A stretch of 59,259 nucleotides of DNA from CAG-791 sp963593905. Its GTDB lineage: Bacteria; Bacillota; Clostridia; Lachnospirales; Lachnospiraceae. The position numbers and the translations under genes were made by a program. Numbering within the stretch: the first letter of the stretch is position 1; every line of letters begins with the position of its first letter. Under the pieces are notes generated by a model, which made no database searches, was not told the DNA's origin, and saw only the letters and a list, made by a program, of their open reading frames with translations. The DNA lies in contig CAVBBL010000015.1 of assembly GCA_963593905.1 (NCBI GenBank), positions 1 through 59,259 on the forward strand, read 5' to 3'. Below, one piece after another: positions 24,961 to 32,981 of this stretch.

Positions 24961-26505
24961 ATGGCAATACGCAGATTTGCAGCGATTGATGTGGGCAGCT
25001 ATGATCTGGAAATGAAGATATTCGAGTGCTCCAAGGAACGGGGCATTCGTCAGATCGACAGCGTTTCCCATAGAGTGGCTCTGGGCAGCGATACCTACAA
25101 TATGGGCAAGCTCAGCAGAGAGCATGTAGAAGAACTAAAGAGAGTGCTGCTGGAATACAAGAACATCATGGAAGTCTATAAGGTGACGGATTACAAGGCC
25201 TACGGTACCAGCGCCATCCGAGGCGTAGAGAATACTTCCATTGTCCTTAATCAGATCGAGAGCCAGACAGGGATTCACGTGGATATCCTGACAAATTCCG
25301 AGCAGCGATTCCTGGATTATAAGTCCATCGCCTCCAAGGGCGAGGGGTTTACCAAAATCATTGAGAAGGGAACTGCCATCGTGGATATCGGCGGCGGCAG
25401 CATTCAGATTTCTCTTTTTGACAAGGATCATCTGGTGGAGACCCAGAACCTGAAATTAGGTGTACTGCGCCTCTATGAGCAGCTGCATCATCTGGATGCC
25501 CGTTCTGCCCAGTATGCATCCCTGATCGAGGAACTGGTGAATTCCCAATTGGTGGTATTTAAGAATCTCTATCTGAAGGATCGGCAGATTCACAATATCA
25601 TCGTGGTGGACGATTACATTTCCCCGGTGATGCAGAATCGTTCCTTTAACGGCAATCAGGAACCGGGCTATGTAGAGGTTCCCACTTATCTGGAATTCAT
25701 CGAAAAGCTCAAGATGAAGAACCGTCAGGATGCCGCCAGAAGATTGGGAATTCCGGATGATAATGTACCCCTTCTCTATATTGCGGGTATGCTGGTAAAG
25801 TGCGTGGTGGAGACCATGAATGCAGAGCAGATCTGGGCGCCCGGGGTGACGCTGTGCGATGGCATGGTCTATGAGTTCGCGGAAGAGACAGGGATATTGC
25901 TGCCCACGCACAACTTCGAGGAAGATATCGTGGCCTGTGCCCGGACTATCAGTAAGCGCTACAAGGGCATTAAGGCCAGAAGCGAGACACTGGAGACTAT
26001 TGCACTGCGTATCTTTGATGCCACAGAGTCTATTCACGGCCTGGGTCAGCGGGAAAAACTCTTGCTGCGCATCGCCACCAGACTGCACGACTGCGGCAAG
26101 TACATCAGTCTGGTGAATCTGGCAGAGTGCTCTTACAATATCATTATGTCTACAGAGATCATCGGCCTCTCCCACATCGAGAGAGAGATCGTGGCCAATG
26201 TAGTGAAGTTTAATCACAGCGATTTCATCTACTACGAGGAACAGGAGACAGCGTCGGATATCGACAGAGAAGCCTACCTGGTCATCGCCAAGCTGACGGC
26301 GATCCTGCGCATCGCCAACGGACTGGACCGCTCCCATAAGCAGAAATTTAAGGATGTCAAAATATCCTTAAAGGATGGTCAGATGATCATCGGTGTCCAG
26401 ACCCAGGAGGACATCACGCTGGAGAAGGGACTCTTTGACAGACGTGCCGACTTCTTTGAAGAAATCTTTAACGTTCGGCCTGTGATCAGACAGAAGAAGA
26501 TATAA
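24961..26505 (+). CDS. ppx: Ppx/GppA exopolyphosphatase family protein with HD domain
   Basis: Expected to release phosphate from polyphosphate, or pppGpp 5-phosphate, in the cytoplasm. It is 514 residues from the chosen start. The ASKHA-type Ppx/GppA domain spans 1-300 with AAIDVGSYDLEMKI at the start and IVDIGGGSIQISL near 140. A C-terminal HD-like domain (RLHDCGKYI near 373) follows. GGAG sits 6 nt before this ATG; an in-frame ATG 12 nt upstream overlaps the site, exactly as in the YczE-like gene. ppk follows 77 bp downstream, giving opposing polyphosphate enzymes in one operon and favouring the exopolyphosphatase assignment. Confidence 0.88.
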   Translation: MAIRRFAAIDVGSYDLEMKIFECSKERGIRQIDSVSHRVALGSDTYNMGKLSREHVEELKRVLLEYKNIMEVYKVTDYKAYGTSAIRGVENTSIVLNQIESQTGIHVDILTNSEQRFLDYKSIASKGEGFTKIIEKGTAIVDIGGGSIQISLFDKDHLVETQNLKLGVLRLYEQLHHLDARSAQYASLIEELVNSQLVVFKNLYLKDRQIHNIIVVDDYISPVMQNRSFNGNQEPGYVEVPTYLEFIEKLKMKNRQDAARRLGIPDDNVPLLYIAGMLVKCVVETMNAEQIWAPGVTLCDGMVYEFAEETGILLPTHNFEEDIVACARTISKRYKGIKARSETLETIALRIFDATESIHGLGQREKLLLRIATRLHDCGKYISLVNLAECSYNIIMSTEIIGLSHIEREIVANVVKFNHSDFIYYEEQETASDIDREAYLVIAKLTAILRIANGLDRSHKQKFKDVKISLKDGQMIIGVQTQEDITLEKGLFDRRADFFEEIFNVRPVIRQKKI

Positions 26506-26506
26506 A

Positions 26507-26570
26507 GGAGAAATCACCATCGCGATTTCTCCTCAAACAGCCGTAAAAAAGGCGGCGTAAAGAGGAAAGA
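26507..26570 (+). repeat. Partial modular hairpin leader (family 1) before ppk
   Basis: Seen: a module c hairpin at 26507-26532 (GGAGAAATC / GATTTCTCC, 9 bp), beginning 1 nt after the ppx stop codon. A poor module d remnant follows (GCCGTAAAAAAGGCGGC), then AGAGGAAAG. It differs from the ackA copy only in the loop and shows that the element can sit between two genes of one operon. Confidence 0.6.
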
Positions 26571-26582
26571 ATGGAGTTTATC

Positions 26583-28775
26583 ATGGCAAAGGAATTAAAC
26601 AGCGAGGCTTTAAAACGTTTTGCAGATCCGTCCTATTATCAGAACAGAGAATTGAGCTGGCTGCAGTTTGACAAGAGAGTCTTATCAGAAGCCAGAAATC
26701 AGGAAAATCCTCTGTTTGAGAGACTTAAATTCTTGAGCATCACCTCCTCTAATCTGGACGAATTTTTCATGGTTCGTGTGGCTTCTCTCAAGGACCAGGA
26801 GAATGCGGGATATAAGAAAAAGGATATCGCCGGCATGAAGCCCAGCGAACAGCTCAATGAGATTGAAAACCAGACCCATGAATTCGTAGAGGAGCAGTAT
26901 GAGACATATAACCACGAGCTGCTGCCGGCTTTAAAGAGGGAAGGGCTGGAAGTGGTTACCAGCTATGAAAATCTCACCCAGGAGGAGGCTGCCTTTGTGG
27001 ACGACTTCTTTGAGGAGGAGGTTTACCCGGTGCTCACGCCCATGGCTGTGGATTCCTCCAGACCTTTTCCTTTGGTGCGCAATAAGACCCTGAATCTGGG
27101 CGCTTTGCTGCAGCGCAAGAAAGGGGCAGAGGGCAGCAGCCTGCTTCGCCACAGAAAAGGCAAAAATGAAACGGATGAGCTGGAGTTTGCAGCGGTGCAG
27201 GTGCCCAGCGTTCTTTCCAGAATCGTCCGCCTTCCCGGCACAGAGGAGGGGAAGACCCGGATCATCCTCTTAGAGGAAGTGATCCGCAGGAACATGCCCA
27301 AGCTGTTTTTGAACTATGATATTGTCTGCGCTTATCCCTTCCGTTTGATGAGAAATGCGGATCTGAGTATCGACGAGGATGAGGCAGAGGATCTGTTAAA
27401 GGAAATCGAGAAGCAGCTGAAAAAGCGGCAATGGGGAGAGGCTATCCGCCTGGAGGTAGAGGCCGGCATTGATGACAGACTCTTAAATATCCTGGAGAAC
27501 GAACTGGAATTAGAGTCCAATGAGATTTACCGGATCGACGGCCCCTTGGATCTGACCTTCCTGATGAAGGTCTACGGATTAGCCGGCTTTGACCACCTGA
27601 AGGAGCATAGCTATCCTGCACCCCAGGAGGTGCCGGAACTGCCTGCCGGCTGCAATATTTTTGAGGAGATCCGAAAGGGAGATATTTTCATGCATCATCC
27701 CTATCAGAGTTTCCAGCCTGTGGTGAATTTCGTGGCCCAGGCGGCAGTGGATCCGGAAGTATTAGCCATCAAGCAGACCCTTTACCGTGTCAGCGGCAAT
27801 TCTCCCATCATCGCCGCCCTGGCGAAAGCAGCAGAAAACGGTAAACAGGTCACTGTATTGGTAGAATTAAAGGCGCGCTTTGATGAGGAAAATAACATCA
27901 TCTGGGCAAAGAAGCTGGAGAAGGCAGGCTGCCATGTTATCTACGGCTTGCTGGGACTTAAAACGCACAGCAAGATTACATTAGTGGTCAGAGGGGAAGA
28001 GGATGGCATCCGCCGCTACGTACATCTTGGCACCGGTAACTACAATGACTCCACTGCAAAGCTTTATACGGACGTAGGCCTGTTTACCTGTAAGGAGACC
28101 ATCGGCGAGGATGCCACCGCTGTCTTTAACATGCTCTCGGGTTATTCAGAGCCCCGCAGCTGGAACAGCTTATCTCTGGCACCGCTGTGGCTGAAGGACC
28201 GCTTCCTGTACCTGATCGGCCGGGAGAGCGAGCATGCAAAAAACGGGGAACCGGCGCATATTATCGCCAAGATGAATTCCCTTTGTGAGCCCAATGTGAT
28301 GGCAGCCCTTTATGAGGCCAGCGAGGCGGGGGTTAAGATCGACCTCATCGTCCGGGGCATCTGCTGTCTGCGGGTAGGTATGCCGGGAATCAGTGAGAAT
28401 ATCACCGTGCGTTCTATTGTGGGAAATTTCCTGGAGCACAGTCGTATTTTCTACTTTGAAAACGGCGGACAGCCGGAGGTCTATGCAGCCAGTGCAGACT
28501 GGATGCCCAGAAACCTGGACCGCCGGGTGGAGATCATGTTCCCCTTAGAGGATAAGGAGATCCAGCAGAAGGCACTGCATATCCTGGAGACAGAGTTGGC
28601 GGATACCGTAAAGGCACAGGTCATGCAGCCGGACGGCTCCTATGTGCGGGTGGACAGAACCGGAAAGGAACTGATCAATTCCCAGCTGGTATTCGGCCTG
28701 GAAGCAAAGAAGGCAGCGAAGAAATCTGCAGAGCCGGAGAATAACAGGGTGTTCGTGCCGGAGATGAAGGCTTAG
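26583..28775 (+). CDS. ppk: Polyphosphate kinase 1
   Basis: Reversibly polymerises the ATP gamma-phosphate into polyphosphate. It is 730 residues. The N domain opens with YYQNRELSWLQFDKRVL, followed by the helical head domain (about 125-320) and two phospholipase-D-like catalytic domains. The autophosphorylated histidine is His462 in KTHSKITLVVR, and YVHLGTGNYN follows near 481. The second conserved segment is ASADWMPRNLDRRVE near 637. All hallmark residues are present. The start is the ATG with GGAG 6 nt upstream; an earlier in-frame ATG again overlaps that site. Encoded after ppx. Confidence 0.95.
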   Translation: MAKELNSEALKRFADPSYYQNRELSWLQFDKRVLSEARNQENPLFERLKFLSITSSNLDEFFMVRVASLKDQENAGYKKKDIAGMKPSEQLNEIENQTHEFVEEQYETYNHELLPALKREGLEVVTSYENLTQEEAAFVDDFFEEEVYPVLTPMAVDSSRPFPLVRNKTLNLGALLQRKKGAEGSSLLRHRKGKNETDELEFAAVQVPSVLSRIVRLPGTEEGKTRIILLEEVIRRNMPKLFLNYDIVCAYPFRLMRNADLSIDEDEAEDLLKEIEKQLKKRQWGEAIRLEVEAGIDDRLLNILENELELESNEIYRIDGPLDLTFLMKVYGLAGFDHLKEHSYPAPQEVPELPAGCNIFEEIRKGDIFMHHPYQSFQPVVNFVAQAAVDPEVLAIKQTLYRVSGNSPIIAALAKAAENGKQVTVLVELKARFDEENNIIWAKKLEKAGCHVIYGLLGLKTHSKITLVVRGEEDGIRRYVHLGTGNYNDSTAKLYTDVGLFTCKETIGEDATAVFNMLSGYSEPRSWNSLSLAPLWLKDRFLYLIGRESEHAKNGEPAHIIAKMNSLCEPNVMAALYEASEAGVKIDLIVRGICCLRVGMPGISENITVRSIVGNFLEHSRIFYFENGGQPEVYAASADWMPRNLDRRVEIMFPLEDKEIQQKALHILETELADTVKAQVMQPDGSYVRVDRTGKELINSQLVFGLEAKKAAKKSAEPENNRVFVPEMKA

Positions 28776-28783
28776 AGGCAGAA

Positions 28784-29062
28784 ATGGGGGATAGTATGCA
28801 GCAGGATTATGACGACAGCGTTTTGGATTGCTTTCTGGAAAAGCAGGAACAGCTTTTCCCGGAGCCGGTGGCAGAAAGCCGGGAGGAAGCCGCTTATTTT
28901 TTAGAGGACTGCATGGCAGTGGTAGCAAAGAATGCCGGGGAAGTGCTGGCCTATTTTGAAGAGGTGGGCGCAGATATCAGCGGCGAGACGACAGAGAGTA
29001 TCCTGGAGGCGGCAGAGGTATTTGACGTAGGGGACGGCAGATATCTGATCGTTGAAGGATAA
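28784..29062 (+). CDS. Small acidic protein of unknown function
   Basis: 92 residues, acidic, no membrane segment or signal peptide. The body is predicted helical (SREEAAYFLEDCMAVVAKNA) and the end VFDVGDGRYLIVEG looks like a short beta hairpin. I do not recognise a characterised family. It starts 8 bp after ppk and is probably co-transcribed with the polyphosphate genes. Two in-frame ATGs (28784 and 28796) have GAGG and GGGGGA upstream respectively; either could be used. Confidence 0.7.
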   Translation: MGDSMQQDYDDSVLDCFLEKQEQLFPEPVAESREEAAYFLEDCMAVVAKNAGEVLAYFEEVGADISGETTESILEAAEVFDVGDGRYLIVEG

Positions 29063-29141
29063 AAGAATTCATCCGGTCATCCTTGGCATTGCAGACCATG
29101 TAATGACGGAATATAGCTGATTGTATCTGATTATCGAAGAA

Positions 29142-29174
29142 TAAAAAACAGCCGCTGCAAAAGCAGCGGCTGTT
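29142..29174 (-). terminator. Terminator of the tRNA-Gly gene
   Basis: On the minus strand AACAGCCGCTGC, TTTT loop and GCAGCGGCTGTT form a 12-bp hairpin followed by TTTTTATT. There is no T-run on the plus strand, so it serves the tRNA gene rather than the ppk operon. Confidence 0.85.
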
Positions 29175-29182
29175 AAGAAGAA

Positions 29183-29253
29183 AGCAGATGGCGGGAATCG
29201 AACCCGTCTCTCCAGCTTGGGAAGCTAGCGTTCTACCGATGAACTACATCTGC
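29183..29253 (-). tRNA. tRNA-Gly (anticodon CCC)
   Basis: A cloverleaf can be drawn on the minus strand: acceptor GCAGATG / CATCTGC, D arm GTTC / GAAC, anticodon stem CTAGC / GCTGG with loop TTCCCAA, T loop TTCGATT. The anticodon CCC reads GGG glycine codons. U at the discriminator position and C2-G71 fit bacterial glycine identity. CCA is not encoded. The T stem appears to have an A-C mismatch at its first pair and the variable loop is only 4 nt. Confidence 0.9.
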
Positions 29254-29272
29254 GTATTGCGGAACAATCGTC

Positions 29273-29301
29273 ATTTTAACACGAAGATAGAAAACTGTCC
29301 A
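29273..29301 (-). promoter_or_regulatory. Probable promoter of tRNA-Gly
   Basis: On the minus strand TGGACA (29301-29296) and TAAAAT (29278-29273) are spaced by 17 nt, ending about 20 nt before the tRNA. It lies within the short gap before nrdR, which is transcribed the other way. Confidence 0.65.
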
Positions 29302-29333
29302 GTACTAACCTGAAATACAGAGGGGGTAAGTTT

Positions 29334-29813
29334 ATGAAATGTCCCTATTGCGGAAAAGAGGATACCAGAGTCATTGATTCCAGGCCTGCGGAGAGTAATT
29401 CCATCAGACGCCGGCGGATCTGTGATTCCTGCAGCAAACGTTTTACCACCTATGAAAAGATTGAGACGATTCCACTGGTGGTAATCAAAAAGGACAACAA
29501 CAGGGAAACCTATGACCGCTCCAAGATTGAGGGAGGCATTCTGCGTGCCTGCCACAAGCGGCCTGTCAGCGTCAACCAGATTAATAAGGCGGTGGACGAG
29601 GTGGAGACAGAGATTTTTGGCCGGGAGGAGAAGGAAATTTCCAGCAGAGAGATCGGTGAGCTGGTGATGGAAAAGGTACACAGCCTCGATCCGGTGGCCT
29701 ATGTGCGCTTTGCCTCTGTCTACCGGGAATTCAAGGATGTGGAGACCTTTATGGACGAGCTGAAGAAAGTCATGAAGGCGGAACACAGCCGGCAGCTGAA
29801 GAAGAAAGTTTGA
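29334..29813 (+). CDS. nrdR: Transcriptional repressor NrdR
   Basis: ATP/dATP-sensing repressor of ribonucleotide reductase genes. It is 159 residues. The zinc ribbon has C3-x2-C6 and C31-x2-C34 (MKCPYCGK, RICDSCSKRF), and RRRRICD is typical. An ATP-cone domain occupies about 49-139 (VVIKKDNNRETYDRSKIEGG). GGGGGTAAG precedes the ATG. No nrd genes lie in the window, so its targets are elsewhere. Neighbouring genes are unrelated (a divergent tRNA and a phosphatase). Confidence 0.96.
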   Translation: MKCPYCGKEDTRVIDSRPAESNSIRRRRICDSCSKRFTTYEKIETIPLVVIKKDNNRETYDRSKIEGGILRACHKRPVSVNQINKAVDEVETEIFGREEKEISSREIGELVMEKVHSLDPVAYVRFASVYREFKDVETFMDELKKVMKAEHSRQLKKKV

Positions 29814-30000
29814 AAGAAATGCCATAAACGACAGCAATGTGTGATGGCAGGAGAAAATTCGCTTTCGCGAAATTCTTTTACTAGTGCCGCAATAATTGCG
29901 GCACCAATAGCCTTGATTACAAAATAAATGTTAGTTTTTATTTGTGATTCCTCTGGCGTGGGTTGTCCGCAGAAAGGGGATTAAAATAAAAAAATAAAAA
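29812..30000 (+). repeat. Hybrid leader joining family 1 and family 2 modules
   Basis: Seen: a module a remnant right after nrdR (TTTGAAAGAAATGCC), module c at 29850-29879 (GAGAAAATTCGC / GCGAAATTCTTTT) and a perfect 10-bp hairpin at 29884-29904 (GTGCCGCAAT / ATTGCGGCAC). Family 2 pieces follow: CACCAATAGCCTTGAT, a variable A/T hairpin (TACAAAATAAAT / TTTTTATTTGTG), then ATTCCTCTGGCG and GTCCGCAG. It shows that modules of the two families recombine or share an origin. Confidence 0.7.
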
Positions 30001-30019
30001 GAAAGAACAGGACAGAAAA

Positions 30020-30565
30020 GTGGGATTTTCTTTATACCCGAAGGAATATTTACCCTCCGCCTATGCCATCGATTATGAAAAACTTTATGAGCTGGGCTTT
30101 CGGGGGATTATTTTTGACATAGACAATACGCTGGTTCCCCATGGGGCACCGGCAGATGAGAGAGCGAAGGCACTTTTCCACAGACTCCATGCACTGGGCT
30201 ACAAGGTGATGCTTTTATCCAATAATAAAGAGCCGAGAGTAAAGATGTTCTGTGATGCGGTGGAAGGCGCTGCCTATATCTATAAGGCGGGCAAACCAAA
30301 GCCGGAGAAATACAGATTGGCCATGGAAAAAATGGGCACAGATGCGGCCCATACTTTTTTTGTGGGAGACCAGATTCTGACGGATATCCTGGGGGCTAAT
30401 ATGGCCGGAATTCCCTCCTACATGGTGCGCTACATGGATCCCCATGAGGAGATCCAAATCGTGATAAAGCGCTATTTCGACAGAGTGGTACTGGCTACCT
30501 ACAGCGTGTATAATTGGTACAGGAAAAAAAGAGGTGTTCTGCCTCCTTCTGTCAGGATGGAGTAA
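30020..30565 (+). CDS. YqeG-family HAD phosphatase
   Basis: HAD superfamily subfamily IIIA phosphatase of the YqeG family; the substrate is not established. It is 181 residues. The nucleophile motif DIDNTLVPHG is near residues 33-42, motif II SNN near 72, the Lys in AGKPKPEKY near 93 and motif IV GDQILTDILGANMAG near 117. In many Firmicutes yqeG neighbours aroE, and the same holds here: aroE starts 76 bp downstream. The start is GTG; the ribosome site (AGGACAG) is weak. Confidence 0.9.
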   Translation: MGFSLYPKEYLPSAYAIDYEKLYELGFRGIIFDIDNTLVPHGAPADERAKALFHRLHALGYKVMLLSNNKEPRVKMFCDAVEGAAYIYKAGKPKPEKYRLAMEKMGTDAAHTFFVGDQILTDILGANMAGIPSYMVRYMDPHEEIQIVIKRYFDRVVLATYSVYNWYRKKRGVLPPSVRME

Positions 30566-30574
30566 GGCGGAAGA

Positions 30575-30641
30575 TACGCCTGCGCGAAATTCGCATTGCG
30601 ATGCCGCAATAAGTGCGGTATGGAGGTATGGGAAGGAAACA
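30575..30641 (+). repeat. Degenerate modular hairpin leader (family 1) before aroE
   Basis: Seen: a decayed module c (TACGCCTGCGCGAAATTCGC) followed by a good module d hairpin at 30601-30621 (ATGCCGCA, ATAAG loop, TGCGGTAT), then GGAGG and GGAAGG before the aroE ATG. The outer A-T pairs extend the d stem beyond the usual length. Confidence 0.6.
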
Positions 30642-31541
30642 ATGGAAATTAACGGAAAAACAAAACTCTGCGGTCTGATTGGGCATCCGGTGGGACATAC
30701 CCTTTCCCCGACGATTCACAATACTCTGGCCAAGGAGCTGGGACAGGATCTGATCTATGTGCCCCTTCCGGTGGAACCGGGATATCTGGAAGATGCGGTG
30801 AAGGGCGGCTACGGCCTGGGACTGTTGGGAATGAATGTTACAGTTCCCTATAAAAGCGACGTCATTACTTTTTTAAAAAATGTAGAGCCCATGGCAGCGA
30901 GGATCGGCGCTGTCAATACGCTGGTTCGCAATGACGAGCAAGGGGGATATGACGGATATAACACGGATATCTTTGGCTTGGAGAGAGCTCTTAGAGAAGA
31001 CGGAATTACCTTGCAGGGACAGAATGTGGTTCTTTTAGGGGCAGGAGGCGCCGCCAGAGCGGCGGCTTTCCTGTGCGGACAGCAGCAGGCGGGCCGTGTG
31101 TGGATCGTCAATCGCACTTTGGAAAAGGCCCAATTGCTGGCAGAAGAACTAAGGAAAAACTATCCGGAGCTGCAGGTGGAAGCCCTGACCTATGCGCAGA
31201 TGGAAGATCCAAAGGACAGCAGTCTGCCGGACGGAGGTCTGATCGTATTGCAATGCACCAGTGTGGGACTGTATCCCCACTGCGAGGATACACCGGTGAC
31301 AGAGCCCGCATTTTTCTCACGGATAGCCTATGCCTTTGACCTGATCTACAGACCGGAGGAGACGAAGTTCCTCAGGCTGGTCAGAGAAGCAGGGGGCCGC
31401 ACTGCCAACGGACTTGCCATGCTGTTGTGGCAGGGGGTTGCCGCTTATGAGTATTGGAACAAAGTAGATGTAAGCAGCGAGCAGGCTGCGGCGGTCATGG
31501 AAAGACTGCAAAAAGAAGTATCCGACGGAAGTTTAAAATAA
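30642..31541 (+). CDS. aroE: Shikimate dehydrogenase
   Basis: NADPH-dependent reduction of 3-dehydroshikimate to shikimate. It is 299 residues from the ATG preceded by GGAAGGAAAC; a longer frame upstream would cross the hairpin leader and is not used. The substrate-binding motif GHPVGHTLSPTIHN is near residues 10-23, MNVTVPYKSD near 63, and the dinucleotide loop LLGAGGAARAA near 131. With aroK and aroQ downstream and pheA earlier in the window, the aromatic pathway is partly gathered here, but not as one tight operon. Confidence 0.95.
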   Translation: MEINGKTKLCGLIGHPVGHTLSPTIHNTLAKELGQDLIYVPLPVEPGYLEDAVKGGYGLGLLGMNVTVPYKSDVITFLKNVEPMAARIGAVNTLVRNDEQGGYDGYNTDIFGLERALREDGITLQGQNVVLLGAGGAARAAAFLCGQQQAGRVWIVNRTLEKAQLLAEELRKNYPELQVEALTYAQMEDPKDSSLPDGGLIVLQCTSVGLYPHCEDTPVTEPAFFSRIAYAFDLIYRPEETKFLRLVREAGGRTANGLAMLLWQGVAAYEYWNKVDVSSEQAAAVMERLQKEVSDGSLK

Positions 31542-31581
31542 GAGATGTGTGTCGGAAAAGTCGGGTATAATGAAACAGAAA

Positions 31582-31677
31582 TAAGCATAAGCAGGAATAA
31601 ACCTAAATAGAAATAAACTTAAGTAGAAGTAAACTTAAGTAGAAGTAAACTTAAGCAGAAGTAAACTTAAGCAGAAG
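31582..31677 (+). repeat. 16-bp tandem repeat between aroE and aroK
   Basis: Six consecutive units of 16 bp with consensus TAAACTTAAGTAGAAG: 31582-31597, 31598-31613, 31614-31629, 31630-31645, 31646-31661 and 31662-31677. The last four are nearly identical (GTAGAAG or GCAGAAG). The array ends about 16 nt before the aroK ribosome site. Stop codons (TAA) occur in every unit, so it is not coding in at least one frame. Copy number may vary between strains. Confidence 0.9.
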
Positions 31678-31710
31678 TAAGTAGTAAAAACTTGTGGAGT
31701 GAGAAACGGT

Positions 31711-32268
31711 GTGAGCAGACAAAATTACGTGATGATCGGTTTTATGGGCAGCGGTAAGACCACAGTGGGACAGCAGCTGGCAACAGAGATGGGCTGCTGC
31801 TTTGCAGATACCGACGAGCTGCTGGTGCACGAAGCGGGAAGAAGCATCAATGAAATCTTTGCAGAGGAAGGGGAAGAAGGATTTCGGGACAGAGAGACGG
31901 CACTTCTTCGCAGATTGACTGCCAATAGAGAGGGAGGCTGTGTGTATTCCACCGGCGGCGGTATGATCCTGCGGGAGGAAAACAGAAGACTCCTGCAGCA
32001 GCTGGGAACCGTGGTCTGGCTGCAGATCGAACCGGAGACGGTGCTCCGGCGTCTGGCTGGCAATACAGACAGACCCCTTTTACAGGGGGAAGACAGAGCA
32101 CAGAAGGTGCAGTCCCTGATGGAAATGCGCCGCAGCGCCTATGAGGACGCTGCCATGGTGCAGGTGCAGGTGGATGAGAAAAGTCCTGCGGAAATCGTGA
32201 AAATCATTGCAGGAGCTACGATTGGCCCAGATAGTGACATCCAGACAAACTGCGGTAAAGAAAAGTGA
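31711..32268 (+). CDS. aroK: Shikimate kinase
   Basis: Phosphorylates shikimate at the 3-hydroxyl. It is 185 residues from the GTG that follows GTGGAG by 11 nt; a GTG 12 nt earlier overlaps that site. P-loop GFMGSGKTTVG is at residues 10-20, the shikimate-binding DTDE near 36, FRD near 62, STGGGMI near 82 and the lid arginine in RPLL near 122. It sits downstream of aroE behind a tandem-repeat spacer. The C-terminal 15 residues (after IIAGATIGPD) are polar and not part of the fold. Confidence 0.93.
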   Translation: MSRQNYVMIGFMGSGKTTVGQQLATEMGCCFADTDELLVHEAGRSINEIFAEEGEEGFRDRETALLRRLTANREGGCVYSTGGGMILREENRRLLQQLGTVVWLQIEPETVLRRLAGNTDRPLLQGEDRAQKVQSLMEMRRSAYEDAAMVQVQVDEKSPAEIVKIIAGATIGPDSDIQTNCGKEK

Positions 32269-32270
32269 AC

Positions 32271-32428
32271 TTGAAAGAAATGCCTGATGGTATTTCTTTC
32301 AAACTGAATGGATGATGTTGATGTAAACATCATCCATTCACGTGATTACATCGGAGGATTTGCCTGCACAAAATTCTCCTCGTGCTGTCGCAGGATAGGA
32401 TGCGGCAAAGAAAGGAAAATGTAAAAGT
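32271..32428 (+). repeat. Complete modular hairpin leader (family 1) before aroQ
   Basis: Seen: module a at 32271-32302 (TTGAAAGAAATGCC, TGAT loop, GGTATTTCTTTCAA), module b at 32305-32340 (TGAATGGATGATGTT / AACATCATCCATTCA, 15 bp) and the linker CGTGATTACATC. Module c is at 32353-32379 (GGAGGATTT / AAATTCTCC, weakened) and module d at 32387-32406 (GTCGCA / TGCGGC). GAAAGGAAAATG and the aroQ start follow. It is one of two complete four-module copies; the other precedes ilvA. Confidence 0.85.
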
Positions 32429-32866
32429 ATGAAAATTTTAGTAATCAACGGCCCCAATCTTAATTTCCTCGGTATCCGGGAGAAGTCTATCTACGGCGAC
32501 CAGAGCTACAATTCCCTGATCAAGATGATCCAGGACAAGGCCGCAGCGGCAGGAGCGGAGGCAGAGTGCTTCCAGAGTAACCACGAGGGTGCCATCATCG
32601 ATCGCCTGCAGCAGGCTTACTACGACGGCACGGACGGTGTGGTGATCAATCCCGGAGCATATACCCATTACAGTTACGCCATTCACGATGCTTTAAAGAG
32701 TGTCTTCGTGCCAAAGGTGGAAGTACATATCTCGGATATCAATACCAGAGAGGAGTTCCGCAAGGTTTCCGTGACAGCACCGGCCTGCGACAAACAGATC
32801 GTGGGACACGGTTTGGAGGGCTATCTGGAGGCCATCGATTACATCCTGGCTGCAAAAAACAGTTGA
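32429..32866 (+). CDS. aroQ: 3-dehydroquinate dehydratase, type II
   Basis: Dehydrates 3-dehydroquinate to 3-dehydroshikimate; dodecameric type II enzyme. It is 145 residues. INGPNLNFLGIREKSIYG at 6-23 contains the active-site Arg17 and Tyr22 region, FQSNHEGAIID lies near 48, NPGAYTHYSYAIHDAL near 75 with the catalytic His, and VEVHISDINTREEFR near 95. Together with aroE and aroK it supplies consecutive shikimate-pathway steps. Confidence 0.96.
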   Translation: MKILVINGPNLNFLGIREKSIYGDQSYNSLIKMIQDKAAAAGAEAECFQSNHEGAIIDRLQQAYYDGTDGVVINPGAYTHYSYAIHDALKSVFVPKVEVHISDINTREEFRKVSVTAPACDKQIVGHGLEGYLEAIDYILAAKNS

Positions 32867-32981
32867 AAAAGAAAAACGCATAGTATAAACTATTATGGAA
32901 TTATACGGCGCACTTCTCCTGCCGCCAGATATGTGGGAGCGGCGCGATAGTGTGAAAATACATCAGAAGGAGTGTTTCAGA

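Noticed and set aside
30534..30641. N-terminal extension of aroE by 36 codons
   Set aside because: It crosses the hairpin leader and overlaps the upstream phosphatase gene; the family motif starts just after the internal ATG, which has a good ribosome site.
32895..32981. N-terminal extension of efp by 29 codons
   Set aside because: Not part of the conserved protein; AGGAGTG precedes the internal ATG that begins the usual EF-P N-terminus.
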